Positions 1 through 7,459 of a stretch of DNA of 15,425 nt are shown here, piece by piece. The number at the start of each line of letters is the position of its first letter. The stretch's first letter is position 1. The DNA is taken from the NCBI GenBank assembly GCA_035720425.1, contig DASTOB010000184.1:1-15425 (forward strand), in the 5' to 3' direction. The position numbers and the translations under genes are program-made. Under the pieces are notes generated by a model. It did not search any database and had not been told where the DNA came from. It worked only from the letters and a program-made list of their open reading frames with translations. Source of the stretch: DASTOB01 sp035720425 (GTDB taxonomy: Bacteria; Chloroflexota; Limnocylindria; Limnocylindrales; CSP1-4).

Positions 1-1719
1 CTTGAGGATGACGTAGGCGAAGATCGCCTCGCCGGTGATCTCGTCCTTCTTGCCGACGACCGCCGCCTCCGCCACCGACTTGTGGTCGACGAGGGCCGAT
101 TCGACCTCCGTCGTCGAGATCCGGTGGCCGGCCACGTTCATTACGTCGTCGACGCGCCCGAGCAGCCAGTAGTAGCCCTCATCGTCGCGCTTGGCTCCGT
201 CGCCGGCGAAGTACATGCCCGGGAACCGGCTCCAGTACGTCTGCTTGTAGCGCTCCGGGTCGCCGTAGATGCCGCGCAGCATGGCCGGCCACGGCTTCTT
301 GAGGACGAGGTAACCGCCACCGCCGAACGGCACGCTGTCGCCGGCGGCATCGACGACGTCCGCCTCGACGCCCGGGAACGGGAACGTCGCGGACCCCGGC
401 TTCGTCGTCGTCACGCCGGGGAGCGGGGTGATGAGGATCATCCCGGTCTCCGTCTGCCACCACGTGTCGACGATCGGGGCGGTCCCGCCGCCGATGTGCT
501 CGTGGTACCACAGCCAGGCCTCCGGGTTGATCGGCTCGCCGACCGATCCCAGGACGCGCAGCGATCGCAGGTCGTGCTGCTGCGGGAACTGCGGGCCCTG
601 CTTCATGAACGCGCGGATGGCCGTCGGCGCGCAGTACAGGATCGTGACCTTGTAGTCCTCGACGATCTGCCACCAGCGGTCCCAGGCCGGCGTGTCCGGC
701 GCTCCCTCGTAGAGGATGCTCGTCGTCGCGTTGGCGAGCGGCCCGTAGACGATGTAGGAGTGGCCGGTCACCCAGCCGATGTCGGCCGCGCACCAGTACA
801 CGTCGTCCGGCTTGACGTCGAAGATCATCTCGTGGGTGAAGCTCGTGCCGAGCAGGTACCCCGCGGTCGTGTGGAGGATCCCCTTCGGCTTGGCCGTCGT
901 GCCGGACGTGTAGAGCAGGTAGAGCATGTGCTCGCTGTCGACCGGGACCGGCGGGCAGTGCGCTTCCTGGCGCTCGACGATGTCGTGCCACCAGTGGTCG
1001 CGGCCCTCGACCATGTGGACGCCACCGCTCGCGCCGCCGCCGATGCGGGACACGACGATCGCCGCCTCGATCGACGGGGCCGACGCGATCGCCTCGTCGG
1101 CGTGGTGCTTGAGCCCAACCTCCTTGCCGCGCCGCCACCCGCCGTCGGCGGTGATGAGGACCTTTGCGCCGCAATCGTTGATCCGCCCGGCCAGTGCCTC
1201 CGCGCTGAAGCCGCCGAAGACGACCGTGTGCGGCGCGCCGAGCCGGGCGCAGGCGAGCATCGCGATCGGCAGCTCCGGGATCATCGGCATGTAGATCGCG
1301 ACGCGGTCGCCCTTGCGGACCCCGAGCTCCTTGAGGGCGTTGGCCGCCTTCTGGACCTCGCGGTGGAGATCGTCGTAGGTCAGCGTCCGGGTGTCGCCGG
1401 GTTCGCCGATCCAGTGGTAAGCGACCTTTGTGCCGAGGCCGCGCTCGATGTGCCGGTCGACGCAGTTGTAGCTGATGTTCAGCTCGCCGCCGGTGAACCA
1501 CTTGGCGAACGGCAGATCCCACTCGAGGGTCGTCTCGAACGGCGTGAACCAGCTGATCCGCTCCCGGGCGCGCTTCGCCCAGAACGCCTCGAAATCCTGC
1601 GCGGCTTCCTCGTACAGCGCCGCGGTCGCGTTCGCCTGGGCGCTGAAGGCGGCCTCCGGCGGGAACGTCCGACGCTCCGCCATGAGCGCTTCGATCTCCG
1701 GGCGCTGCTCGACGCTCAA
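1..1719 (-). CDS. acs: Acetyl-CoA synthetase (AMP-forming), 3' end cut off by the window edge
   Basis: This enzyme activates acetate to acetyl-AMP and then to acetyl-CoA in the cytoplasm. Reading the minus strand gives 573 codons without a stop down to base 1; family members are about 650 residues, so roughly the last 75 are missing, including the region of the catalytic, acetylatable lysine. Visible ANL-superfamily motifs are the phosphate-binding loop YTSGTTAKPKG (about residues 270-280), DTWWQTETG (about 416-424), YFAGDGAKRDDEGYYW (about 503-518) and GRVDDVMNVAGHRISTTEVE (about 520-540). The N-terminal ACAS-type region, with WFTGGELNISYNCVDRH, is also present. I chose the TTG at 1719 because GGAGG sits 8 nt upstream; the next in-frame ATG, at 1683, lacks such a site. 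A -10-like TAGAAT lies at 1755-1760, so the gene is probably transcribed on its own. The similar propionyl-CoA synthetase is less likely, given the close match to Acs motifs. Confidence 0.95.
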   Translation of the reverse strand, partial: MSVEQRPEIEALMAERRTFPPEAAFSAQANATAALYEEAAQDFEAFWAKRARERISWFTPFETTLEWDLPFAKWFTGGELNISYNCVDRHIERGLGTKVAYHWIGEPGDTRTLTYDDLHREVQKAANALKELGVRKGDRVAIYMPMIPELPIAMLACARLGAPHTVVFGGFSAEALAGRINDCGAKVLITADGGWRRGKEVGLKHHADEAIASAPSIEAAIVVSRIGGGASGGVHMVEGRDHWWHDIVERQEAHCPPVPVDSEHMLYLLYTSGTTAKPKGILHTTAGYLLGTSFTHEMIFDVKPDDVYWCAADIGWVTGHSYIVYGPLANATTSILYEGAPDTPAWDRWWQIVEDYKVTILYCAPTAIRAFMKQGPQFPQQHDLRSLRVLGSVGEPINPEAWLWYHEHIGGGTAPIVDTWWQTETGMILITPLPGVTTTKPGSATFPFPGVEADVVDAAGDSVPFGGGGYLVLKKPWPAMLRGIYGDPERYKQTYWSRFPGMYFAGDGAKRDDEGYYWLLGRVDDVMNVAGHRISTTEVESALVDHKSVAEAAVVGKKDEITGEAIFAYVILK

Positions 1720-1726
1720 CGCTGGG

Positions 1727-1732
1727 CCCTCC
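1727..1732 (-). promoter_or_regulatory. Ribosome binding site deciding the TTG start of acs
   Basis: The minus strand reads GGAGGG here. The GGAGG core is 8 nt before TTG (1719-1717), which is ideal spacing. The alternative ATG at 1683 has no comparable purine run at that distance. Confidence 0.7.
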
Positions 1733-1754
1733 GTTCGAGGCTGGGTGTCGGGCC

Positions 1755-1760
1755 ATTCTA
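1755..1760 (-). promoter_or_regulatory. Putative -10 box of the acs promoter
   Basis: The minus strand reads TAGAAT, a good TANNNT -10 match in GC-rich surroundings. It lies 35 nt upstream of the TTG start and would give a leader of roughly 25-30 nt. The -35 region (CTGGCG at 17-nt spacing) is weak. It sits in the 74-bp gap after the stop of the channel gene. Confidence 0.45.
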
Positions 1761-1793
1761 CGCGCCGACGGGCTGCCGCCAGCGACTTCGATC

Positions 1794-2729
1794 CTACTCG
1801 ACGCCTTCCGCCAGCTCGTCCTGGTCCGGCCCCGCGCCGGCCCCGCCGAGGCGGGCATCGTCGCGGTCCGACAGGATCACGCGCTGCGGCCGCGGGATCT
1901 CGATGTCGTGCTCCCGGAACGCGGCGATGAGGCGCTTGCGCAACTCGCCCGCGGCCGCCCAGCGGTCCGGCGCGCGCACGGTGCCGAGGATCTTGAGGGT
2001 GATCCCGAATTCGCCGATCGCCTCGACTCGCTCGACCCGGGGCGACTCGAGGAGCCGTCGCTTCCATGCCGGGTCGCCGGCCATCTCGGCGCCGACCCGA
2101 TCGACGACCTGCATCGCCCGGTCGATGTCTGTCCCGAAGGCGACCATGACGTCGAGGTTGATCCGCGCCCACACTCGGGTCAGGTTCGTGGCCACGGCGA
2201 TCTCGCCGTTCGGGACCGTGTGGACGAGGCCGTCGAGATCGCGCAGTGTCGTCCGGCGCAGGCTGAAGTCCTCGACCGTGCCGGAGACGCCGGCGATGCG
2301 CACGACGTCGCCCTTCGAGAACTGGTTCTCGACGAGGATCAGCGCGCCGTTCAGGTAGTCGCGAACGAGGTGCTGGGCCCCGAAGCCGACCGCCACGCCG
2401 ACCACGCCGAGCCCGGCGACCGCGGGCCCGATATCGATCCCGAAGCGACCCAGGATCATGAGCCCCGCAATCACGACGATGAAGAAGCGGAGGACGTTCG
2501 CGCCAAGCGCGTCGAGCGTCTCGATCCGCTTCTGAACCTCGACCGCCGACAGTTCCTGGGCCGTCCCCTCGGTCGCCTCGCGGTCCATGAGCGTCTTGAA
2601 GATGCCGTGAATGAAGAGCCGGGAGAGCCGCAGGAACAGGAACGCGACGACGACGATGAGGACAACGGGCACGATCTGCTCGCCGACGATCTCGAGGATC
2701 CGGTCGCGGAGGGCGGTCAGGTCCGGCAT
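1794..2729 (-). CDS. Small-conductance mechanosensitive channel, MscS family
   Basis: This is an inner-membrane channel expected to open under membrane tension and release solutes during hypo-osmotic shock. The 311-residue protein has three hydrophobic segments: about residues 19-39, 79-96 and 100-122. The third is the pore helix, rich in Gly and Ala (AVAGLGVVGVAVGFGAQ). It runs into the signature QHLVRDYLNGALILVENQFS (about 119-138), followed by KGDVV and the beta domain with TVPNGE (about 171-176). A soluble alpha/beta domain completes the MscS plan, and the tail (about 290-311) is acidic and glycine-rich. The ATG at 2729 is preferred over the overlapping GTG at 2732 because a -10-like TAGGCT ends 7 nt before it, suggesting a leaderless transcript. 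The length suits the minimal MscS class, not the large MscK/MscM forms. It lies 74 bp upstream of acs, with no evidence of a functional link. Confidence 0.93.
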   Translation of the reverse strand: MPDLTALRDRILEIVGEQIVPVVLIVVVAFLFLRLSRLFIHGIFKTLMDREATEGTAQELSAVEVQKRIETLDALGANVLRFFIVVIAGLMILGRFGIDIGPAVAGLGVVGVAVGFGAQHLVRDYLNGALILVENQFSKGDVVRIAGVSGTVEDFSLRRTTLRDLDGLVHTVPNGEIAVATNLTRVWARINLDVMVAFGTDIDRAMQVVDRVGAEMAGDPAWKRRLLESPRVERVEAIGEFGITLKILGTVRAPDRWAAAGELRKRLIAAFREHDIEIPRPQRVILSDRDDARLGGAGAGPDQDELAEGVE

Positions 2730-2736
2730 CACCGAT

Positions 2737-2742
2737 AGCCTA
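2737..2742 (-). promoter_or_regulatory. Putative -10 box of the MscS gene, leaderless arrangement
   Basis: The minus strand reads TAGGCT, 7 nt before the ATG at 2729. This puts the expected transcription start at or next to the start codon, and there is no Shine-Dalgarno site. The longer string CGCTAGGCT (2745-2737) recurs exactly in front of the DUF885 gene at 11163-11155. Confidence 0.45.
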
Positions 2743-2859
2743 GCGGCTCAGGTCCTCACCAGGAACGATCCGTCGGGATCCGCGGGGTGAGGGCGCAGGA
2801 CCCATGCGACGCCGCGGCCGTACGCCGGCTCCCACCCAACGCCGAGTCCGCGGGGGGCC

Positions 2860-2876
2860 GCCCGGGTTTGCCGGGC
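2860..2876. repeat. Short perfect inverted repeat (6-bp arms)
   Basis: GCCCGG and CCGGGC are separated by GTTTG. The hairpin could form in RNA from either strand, but there is no adjacent T-run, so a terminator call is not supported. It is one of several dyads in this spacer. Confidence 0.4.
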
Positions 2877-2953
2877 TCCGAGGGGGTCCGTCGCTCCGAA
2901 CCCAGCAGATCCGCCCTGGTCCGCCGGGGTCCGAGACGCGTTCGCCGACCGCG

Positions 2954-3146
2954 TGACGATGCCATCGTCAAAGTCGGGCGTCCCCGACCGATAGGCGCCC
3001 CGACCCCAGGCGTAATCGATCCCCCTGACGCTCCCATCGTCATCGTTGCCCGATGCAGGCGATACGGTGTCCGCTCTGGCCCCGCTGCGCGGGTTCGAGC
3101 GGTCGCTAATCCGACGCCAGCCCGGTCTGTGACGGTGCAATCGTCA
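2954..3146. repeat. Three related 17-bp palindromes, TGACG-N7-CGTCA
   Basis: The copies are TGACGATGCCATCGTCA (2954-2970, a perfect 8+1+8 palindrome), TGACGCTCCCATCGTCA (3026-3042) and TGACGGTGCAATCGTCA (3130-3146). They differ only at positions 6, 8 and 10 and share TGACG at the left and ATCGTCA at the right. Their starts are 72 and 104 bp apart. A weaker half-copy ending AATCGTCG lies near 3325-3333. The size and symmetry fit either a dimeric regulator's operators or a dispersed small palindromic repeat. The surrounding DNA is non-coding. Confidence 0.7.
2973..2988. repeat. Short perfect hairpin (6-bp stem, 4-nt loop)
   Basis: GTCGGG-CGTC-CCCGAC begins 2 bp after the first 17-bp palindrome. 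It may belong to the same composite element, but the other two copies do not have it in the same place. Confidence 0.4.
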
Positions 3147-3169
3147 CCAGCGCGGAGAAGGTTCCGCAA

Positions 3170-3186
3170 CAGGTGCCCGGCACCTG
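3170..3186. repeat. Perfect 17-bp palindrome CAGGTGCCCGGCACCTG
   Basis: The 8-bp arms are perfect around one central C. GGTT (3160-3163) and AACC lie further out on either side, in inverted orientation. Its sequence differs from the TGACG palindromes nearby. It could be an operator or a transcript hairpin; no T-run follows on either strand. Confidence 0.5.
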
Positions 3187-3549
3187 ACCCGGGCCGAACC
3201 AACCGCCGGAGGGCCGAACCCACACCCTCAACCGGACATCGGGCCGGCGGCGCTGACCGATGCCGTGCTGCTCCCAGCATCAAATCTGGCCGATGCGGAC
3301 CCACAGGCGCGCTGCACGGCAACGTAATCGTCGGGCGTGCTGCCCCCACCAGCACCAGCGGGCCGGAACGCCGATAGTGCGCCCGGGCCGGGGCCGATCG
3401 GCGTCGCGATCGGCCCACGTGGCCCGATCCTGCTGGTGCGAGCATCACGAGGGGTGCGAAGGCACGGGTGGTCGCTGGGGTGATGGGGTTTCGAGCCCGC
3501 CTACGGATTTTTCTCGCCTGCACGCGAGCGGGGCTCTTCACGAACGATC

Positions 3550-4362
3550 CTAGGCCGGCACCGCTGTCGGTGAGGGCCGGCTCCCCTCGGGCGGGACCGC
3601 CGCGCCGCCGAGTCGGACCGAGATCGCCGCCGCGGCCTCGCGCGCCTGCGCGGCCAGCTCCGGGATGCGGCGCGGCGTGACCCGAAAGGCCGGACCCCAG
3701 ATGTCGACCGCCGCGATGACGTTCCCGCGGGCGTCGTGGACCGGTGCCGCGACCGCGTTGAGCCCCAGCTCGTACTCGCCGAGCGCCGTCGCAAAGCCGC
3801 GCCGTCGGACACGGGCGAGCTCCTCGAGCAGCGGCTCGAGCCCCACGAGCGTCCGCTCCGTGTACGAGGCGAGGCCGCGTCGGACGATCCGCAGCACCTC
3901 GCGCTCGGCCAGCGCGGCCATGAGGACCTTTCCCGACGCGACGCAGTGGAGCGGCGTCGAGCGCCCCGTCCAATCGCCGACGGCGATGAGGTTCGGCCCG
4001 TCGGCCTGGGCGACCGTCAGCAGCTGGTCGCCGTCGAGCACGCCAAGCCCGGTCGTCTCGTGGGTGAGGCGCGCAAGGCGCTCGAGCTCCGGCATCGCGA
4101 TGCCGCGCAGGTCGAGCGTCCGTTCCGCTCGTTCGGCCAGCCGGATGACGACGAGGCCGAGTCGGTACTTCCCGGTCTCCTCGTCCTGCTCGACGAGGCC
4201 GCGCTTCTGGAGCGTCGCGAGGAGGCGCGACGCGGTGGACTTGTGGAGCCCCAGGCGCCGGGCGAGTTCGGTCACCCCCGCCTCCCCCTCGCTCTCGCCG
4301 AGCGCGAGGAGGAGCGCTGCCGCGCGGTCCACCGACCGAACGGCGTTTCCGTCGATGGTCAT
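3550..4362 (-). CDS. IclR-family transcriptional regulator
   Basis: This is a DNA-binding regulator of 270 residues, the normal IclR size. The N-terminal winged helix-turn-helix spans about residues 8-70, with GVTELARRLGLHKSTASRLL (29-48) as helix-turn-helix and LVEQDEETGKYRLG as the wing. The effector domain (about 80-250) contains TPLHCVASGKVLMAAL and, towards the end, a typical NAVAAPVHDARGNVIAAVDI stretch. I chose the ATG at 4362 because GGAGG lies about 10 nt upstream. An upstream in-frame start would overlap the aminotransferase gene and add an Arg/Ser-rich stretch with no homology expected. It starts 25 nt after the aminotransferase stop, so the two are probably co-transcribed. The likely target is this operon and the divergent oxidoreductase at 5972. 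The ligand cannot be told from sequence; IclR relatives often sense aromatic or small organic acids. Confidence 0.93.
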   Translation of the reverse strand: MTIDGNAVRSVDRAAALLLALGESEGEAGVTELARRLGLHKSTASRLLATLQKRGLVEQDEETGKYRLGLVVIRLAERAERTLDLRGIAMPELERLARLTHETTGLGVLDGDQLLTVAQADGPNLIAVGDWTGRSTPLHCVASGKVLMAALAEREVLRIVRRGLASYTERTLVGLEPLLEELARVRRRGFATALGEYELGLNAVAAPVHDARGNVIAAVDIWGPAFRVTPRRIPELAAQAREAAAAISVRLGGAAVPPEGSRPSPTAVPA

Positions 4363-4387
4363 CGTGCCGCTCCCTCCGCCCGTCCCG

Positions 4388-5740
4388 TCAGCGAGCGGTG
4401 ACACGCGCGTCGAGCGCGGCGGCGAGCGAGTCCTCGAACGCCTCGAGGACCTTCGCCTCGTCCGCATCGTCGTGGGCGGCGCACAGGAACCACGGCTCGC
4501 GCGAGTCCGGCTCCGGCATCGCGCCCCGGGCGTGCATCCCGACGGCGACCGCGTCGTACAGCGCGTGGTCCGTGTCGGCCCAGTCGCGATACTCCCGGAT
4601 CTCGCGTTCCGTGAACGTGATCCCGAACATCGACGGATGGCCGGTGAAGAAGAATGGCAGGCCCTTGCGCTCGATGATGGCCGACAGGCCGCGCCGGATC
4701 GACTCGCCGCGCCGGTGGATCCCCTCGAGGACCGTCCCGTCGCGGAGGATCCCGAGCGTCGCGACTGCGGCCGCGGCGGCGACGCGGTTGCCCGCGTACG
4801 TGCCGCCGTGGCTGACCTTGTCGGGCAGCAGGCTCATGATGTCGCGTCGGCCGCCGAACGCCGCCGCCGGGTAGCCGTTGCCCATCGCCTTGGCGAACGT
4901 CGCGAGGTCCGGCGTGACGCCGAAGAACTCGGCCGCCCCGCCGCGCGCGAAGCGGAAGCCGGTCTTGACCTCGTCGAAGATGAGCAGGATCCCGAACTCC
5001 TCGGTCAGGGCGCGCATGGCCTTGTGGAAACCGGGCTCCGGGAGGATGGCCTGGGCGTTGCCGAGGACCGGCTCGACGATCACCGCCGCAATGTCGTCGT
5101 GGCGTTCGAACAGCCGACGAAGGAGGTCGAGATTGTTGAAGCGGGCCGGGACGATCGTCTGGGCGACCTCCTCCGGGATCCCGCGGCCCCAGGCGAGCCC
5201 GACCGGGTTGTCGGCGTCGCCGAGCTCGTCCATCGCGTCCGGGGTGACGCTGATCAGCGCGTAGTCGTGGACCCCGTGGTACTGGCCCTCGAACTTCACG
5301 ATCTTCGACTTGCCCGTGTAGGCGCGGGCAAGTCGCATCGCGTGCATCGTCGCCTCGGTGCCCGACACGGTCATGCGGGCCATCTCGACCCAGCCGGTCA
5401 ACTCGCACACGAGCTCCATCGCCCGGACCTCGTCTTCGGAGGTGAGGCTGAAGCTCACGCCGCGGCGCATGCGCTCGTTCACGTAGTCATCGACCCGATC
5501 GTCGCCGTGCCCCAGGATCACCGGGCCGTAGCCCATCCGCAGGTCGACGAACTCGTTGCCGTCGACGTCCCAGACGTGGCCACCCTTGCCGCGATCGACG
5601 TAGATCGTGTCCTCGCCCCACGCCCGGAAGTTCGAATCCGTCCCACCGGGGAGCGTCTTGACGGCCCGACGGTAGAGATCGAGCTGGCGGCTCCGATCGA
5701 GTCGTGGGGTCGTCCGGGCGGCGGTCGGTTCCGTTGTCAT
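4388..5740 (-). CDS. Class III PLP-dependent aminotransferase, glutamate-1-semialdehyde aminomutase-like
   Basis: This predicted cytoplasmic PLP enzyme of 450 residues probably moves an amino group between an amine or amino acid and a keto acid or aldehyde. Family landmarks are SGTEATMHAMRLARA (126-140, phosphate binding), the IFDEVKTGFR block with the ring-binding Asp at 256, the Schiff-base Lys at 284 in TFAKAMGNGYP, and GGTYAGN (312-318). The N-terminal LPGGTDSNFR resembles glutamate-1-semialdehyde aminomutase. No tetrapyrrole genes are nearby, however, and an IclR regulator and an amine oxidoreductase flank it, so a catabolic aminotransferase is more likely than HemL. I chose the ATG at 5740 because GGAGA is 7 nt upstream and the protein then begins at the usual family position. 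Substrate unknown. Confidence 0.9.
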   Translation of the reverse strand: MTTEPTAARTTPRLDRSRQLDLYRRAVKTLPGGTDSNFRAWGEDTIYVDRGKGGHVWDVDGNEFVDLRMGYGPVILGHGDDRVDDYVNERMRRGVSFSLTSEDEVRAMELVCELTGWVEMARMTVSGTEATMHAMRLARAYTGKSKIVKFEGQYHGVHDYALISVTPDAMDELGDADNPVGLAWGRGIPEEVAQTIVPARFNNLDLLRRLFERHDDIAAVIVEPVLGNAQAILPEPGFHKAMRALTEEFGILLIFDEVKTGFRFARGGAAEFFGVTPDLATFAKAMGNGYPAAAFGGRRDIMSLLPDKVSHGGTYAGNRVAAAAAVATLGILRDGTVLEGIHRRGESIRRGLSAIIERKGLPFFFTGHPSMFGITFTEREIREYRDWADTDHALYDAVAVGMHARGAMPEPDSREPWFLCAAHDDADEAKVLEAFEDSLAAALDARVTAR

Positions 5741-5971
5741 GCGGTCTCCATGGAATGCGTCGCTGTGCCGCCTGACGCGGCTCGGGCGCACGCGTTGCGG
5801 GGAGTGGGACGAAGGGGCGTCAATCGTGCCACATCGCGGCAGCGCCCGTCAACGCGAATATCGTCGTCCTGGTGCCGCTGAGCCACGAATCCCGCAGCAT
5901 CAGCCGTCGGATCCGCGGTATCGGTACCAAGGGGCGCACCGTGCGTCCCTCGGTCATCGGGGCGTGGGACG
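5741..5971. promoter_or_regulatory. Divergent control region between aminotransferase and FAD oxidoreductase genes
   Basis: These 231 bp must hold promoters for both directions and are the natural place for an IclR operator. I see no full consensus promoter. On the minus strand TTGACG (5823-5818) could be a -35 box, but no good -10 follows. On the plus strand TATCGT near 5860 is a possible -10. CGTCAA occurs twice (5818-5823 and near 5849-5854), and a GCCGC/GCGGC dyad lies at 5767-5781. Any of these could be regulator contacts, but none is decisive. Confidence 0.4.
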
Positions 5972-7363
5972 ATGCGCTCGATGACCGTCGACCTCCCGAC
6001 TCAGGGGCTGTCCTACGGGCTCCGCGACGCGCCGCCACCCGGACCATCGCTCGACGCGGGCATCCGCGTCGACGTGGCGATCGTCGGTGGCGGGTTCACG
6101 GGGCTGTGGACGGCGCTCGCCCTGACCGATACGGATTCATCCCTCCGGGTCGCCGTCCTGGAGATGGAGCACGTAGGGTTCGGCGCGAGCGGCCGGAACG
6201 GCGGGTTCTGCGCCGCGAGCCTGACCCACGGCCTGGCCAACGGCCTGCTCCACTTCCCGGCCGAAATCGACGTCCTCCAGGCGGAGGGACGCCGGAACCT
6301 CGCCGAGCTCATCACGTTCACGCGCGACCATGGCATCGACTGCGACCTCGAGGAGACCGGCGTCCTCGACGTCGCCGACCAACCGCACCAGGTCGACGAG
6401 TTCCGCGCCTGGGCGGACGAGGCGGCGCGGTACGGCGAGCACCTCGAGTTCCTCGACACCGACGCCGTCCGCGCGGAGGTCCACTCCCCGATCTGGCAGG
6501 CCGGCCTGTTCGATCGTGACGGCACCGTCATGCTCGACCCCGCCCGGCTGGCCTACGGGCTCGCCCGCGTCGCCCGCGAACGCGGCGTCGCGATCCACGA
6601 GCGCACCCGCGTCGAGCGCATCGAGCGCCTGCCGGGTCGGGTCCGGCTCGCGACGGCCGACGGGCGAACGGTCACCGCCGACCATGTCGTCGTCGCGACG
6701 TCCGCCTACTCCGGCTGGCTGCGTCGCCTATCGGCCCACTTCGTCCCGGTCTACGACTATGCCCTCGTGTCGGATCCGCTCACGCCGGAACAGCGCGCGT
6801 CGATCGGCTGGGCGCAGCGCCAGGGCATGTCGGACTCCAACAACCAGTTCCACTACTTCCGGCTCACCGCCGACGATCGCATCCTGTGGGGCGGCTACGA
6901 CGCGATCTACCACCGCGGCACCGGCGTCGACCCGGCCCATGACGTCCGACCCGAGACGTTCGACCGGCTCACCGCACACTTCTTTCGCGCCTTCCCGCAG
7001 CTCGACGGCCTGCGGTTCCCGTATCGCTGGGGCGGTGCGATCGACACGACGAGCCGGTTCACCGTGACCTTCGGCCAGACGATGGGTGGTCGGGTCACGT
7101 ACGCGCTCGGGTACACCGGGCTCGGCGTCGGCGCCAGCCGCTGGGCCGGCGGCGTGGTCCGCGACTTCATCCTTCGGCCGGAGTCGCCGCTCCTGCGGCT
7201 CGACTTCGTGCGCAGCGCGCCGTTTCCGTTCCCGCCGGAGCCGCTCCGCTACGCCGCGGTCGAGCTGGTCAGGCGCGAGCTCGATCGGGCCGACCGAAAC
7301 GAGGGCCGGCGGGGCCTCCTGCTTCGAACACTCGACGCGCTCGGCATCGGCTTCGACTCGTAG
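5972..7363 (+). CDS. FAD-dependent amine/amino-acid oxidoreductase (DadA/PuuB-like, DAO fold)
   Basis: This flavoenzyme probably oxidises a C-N bond in an amine or amino acid, releasing an aldehyde or keto acid and ammonia. It has 463 residues. The N-terminal dinucleotide fold reads DVAIVGGGFTGLWTALAL (34-51), with the ribose-binding Glu in VLEME (about 64), followed by VGFGASGRNGGF (68-79), a hallmark of PuuB/DadA-type DAO proteins. Near the C-terminus, YALGYTGLGVGASRWAGG closes the FAD site. Its start could be ATG 5972 or ATG 5981; neither has a clear Shine-Dalgarno site, and I keep the longer one. It is divergent from the aminotransferase-iclR pair, which suggests joint regulation and successive steps of one pathway. 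Gamma-glutamylputrescine oxidase is one possible activity, but no glutamylpolyamine synthetase is in view, so the substrate stays open. Confidence 0.92.
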   Translation: MRSMTVDLPTQGLSYGLRDAPPPGPSLDAGIRVDVAIVGGGFTGLWTALALTDTDSSLRVAVLEMEHVGFGASGRNGGFCAASLTHGLANGLLHFPAEIDVLQAEGRRNLAELITFTRDHGIDCDLEETGVLDVADQPHQVDEFRAWADEAARYGEHLEFLDTDAVRAEVHSPIWQAGLFDRDGTVMLDPARLAYGLARVARERGVAIHERTRVERIERLPGRVRLATADGRTVTADHVVVATSAYSGWLRRLSAHFVPVYDYALVSDPLTPEQRASIGWAQRQGMSDSNNQFHYFRLTADDRILWGGYDAIYHRGTGVDPAHDVRPETFDRLTAHFFRAFPQLDGLRFPYRWGGAIDTTSRFTVTFGQTMGGRVTYALGYTGLGVGASRWAGGVVRDFILRPESPLLRLDFVRSAPFPFPPEPLRYAAVELVRRELDRADRNEGRRGLLLRTLDALGIGFDS

Positions 7364-7387
7364 TCCGGGGCCGGCTGGGGCCGACTC

Positions 7388-7417
7388 GGAATCCGAGGGC
7401 CCGGAATCCGAAGGCCC
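7388..7417. repeat. Tandem pair of 15-bp units just upstream of the terminator
   Basis: GGAATCCGAGGGCCC (7388-7402) is followed directly by GGAATCCGAAGGCCC (7403-7417), with one difference. The first unit also completes a CTCGGA-A-TCCGAG dyad at 7385-7397. The second runs into the terminator stem. This looks like local duplication of a terminator arm. Confidence 0.6.
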
Positions 7418-7437
7418 CGCCGTCGGCGGGGCCTTCG
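7409..7437. terminator. Strong GC hairpin between convergent genes, probably a bidirectional terminator
   Basis: A perfect 13-bp stem (CGAAGGCCCCGCC / GGCGGGGCCTTCG) closes a GTC loop. It lies 46 bp after the oxidoreductase stop and 23 bp beyond the stop of the opposing gene, so it can serve both. No T-run follows on either strand, as is common for terminators in very GC-rich bacteria. Confidence 0.8.
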
Positions 7438-7459
7438 CGTGACTGCGTAGAAACGGCGT

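Larger units (their letters stand above)
2743..3549. other. Long non-coding spacer rich in short palindromes
   Basis: About 0.8 kb between the IclR and MscS genes holds no convincing gene. Open frames exist on both strands, but their translations are Arg/Gly/Pro/Ser-rich and show no domain. Structure is abundant instead: a GCCCGG/CCGGGC hairpin at 2860-2876, three related 17-bp palindromes (2954-3146), a GTCGGG/CCCGAC hairpin at 2973-2988, and a perfect CAGGTGCC/GGCACCTG dyad at 3170-3186. A TTTTT run lies at 3508-3512, next to a CTCGC/GCGAG dyad (3513-3528). It is on the wrong side to act as a terminator for the minus-strand IclR gene. Confidence 0.6.

Noticed and set aside
82..2358. 758-codon open frame on the plus strand
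   Set aside because: It lies antisense to acs and the MscS gene, whose minus-strand products carry clear family motifs. Its translation is Arg/Asp/Val-rich without domains, as expected of a shadow frame in GC-rich DNA.
3484..3503. tRNA-like T-arm (GGGGTTTCGAGCCCG)
   Set aside because: No matching acceptor stem, anticodon arm or CCA end could be laid out around it, and the arm does not pair fully.
3508..3528. Hairpin next to TTTTT as a terminator for the IclR gene
   Set aside because: On the transcribed minus strand the hairpin is followed by A residues, not T, and the stem is only 5 bp.
2756..3973. 405-codon and 130-codon minus-strand open frames across the first spacer
   Set aside because: The longer overlaps the IclR gene in another frame. 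Both are Arg/Gly/Pro/Ser-rich, lack ribosome binding sites and run through palindromic repeats.
4388..5740. Assignment of the aminotransferase as HemL (glutamate-1-semialdehyde aminomutase)
   Set aside because: Sequence similarity alone does not separate HemL from catabolic relatives. The IclR and FAD oxidoreductase context, and the lack of tetrapyrrole genes, argue against it.
3665..5881. 738-codon plus-strand frame opposite iclR and the aminotransferase
   Set aside because: Antisense shadow. The minus-strand genes have complete domains and good starts.
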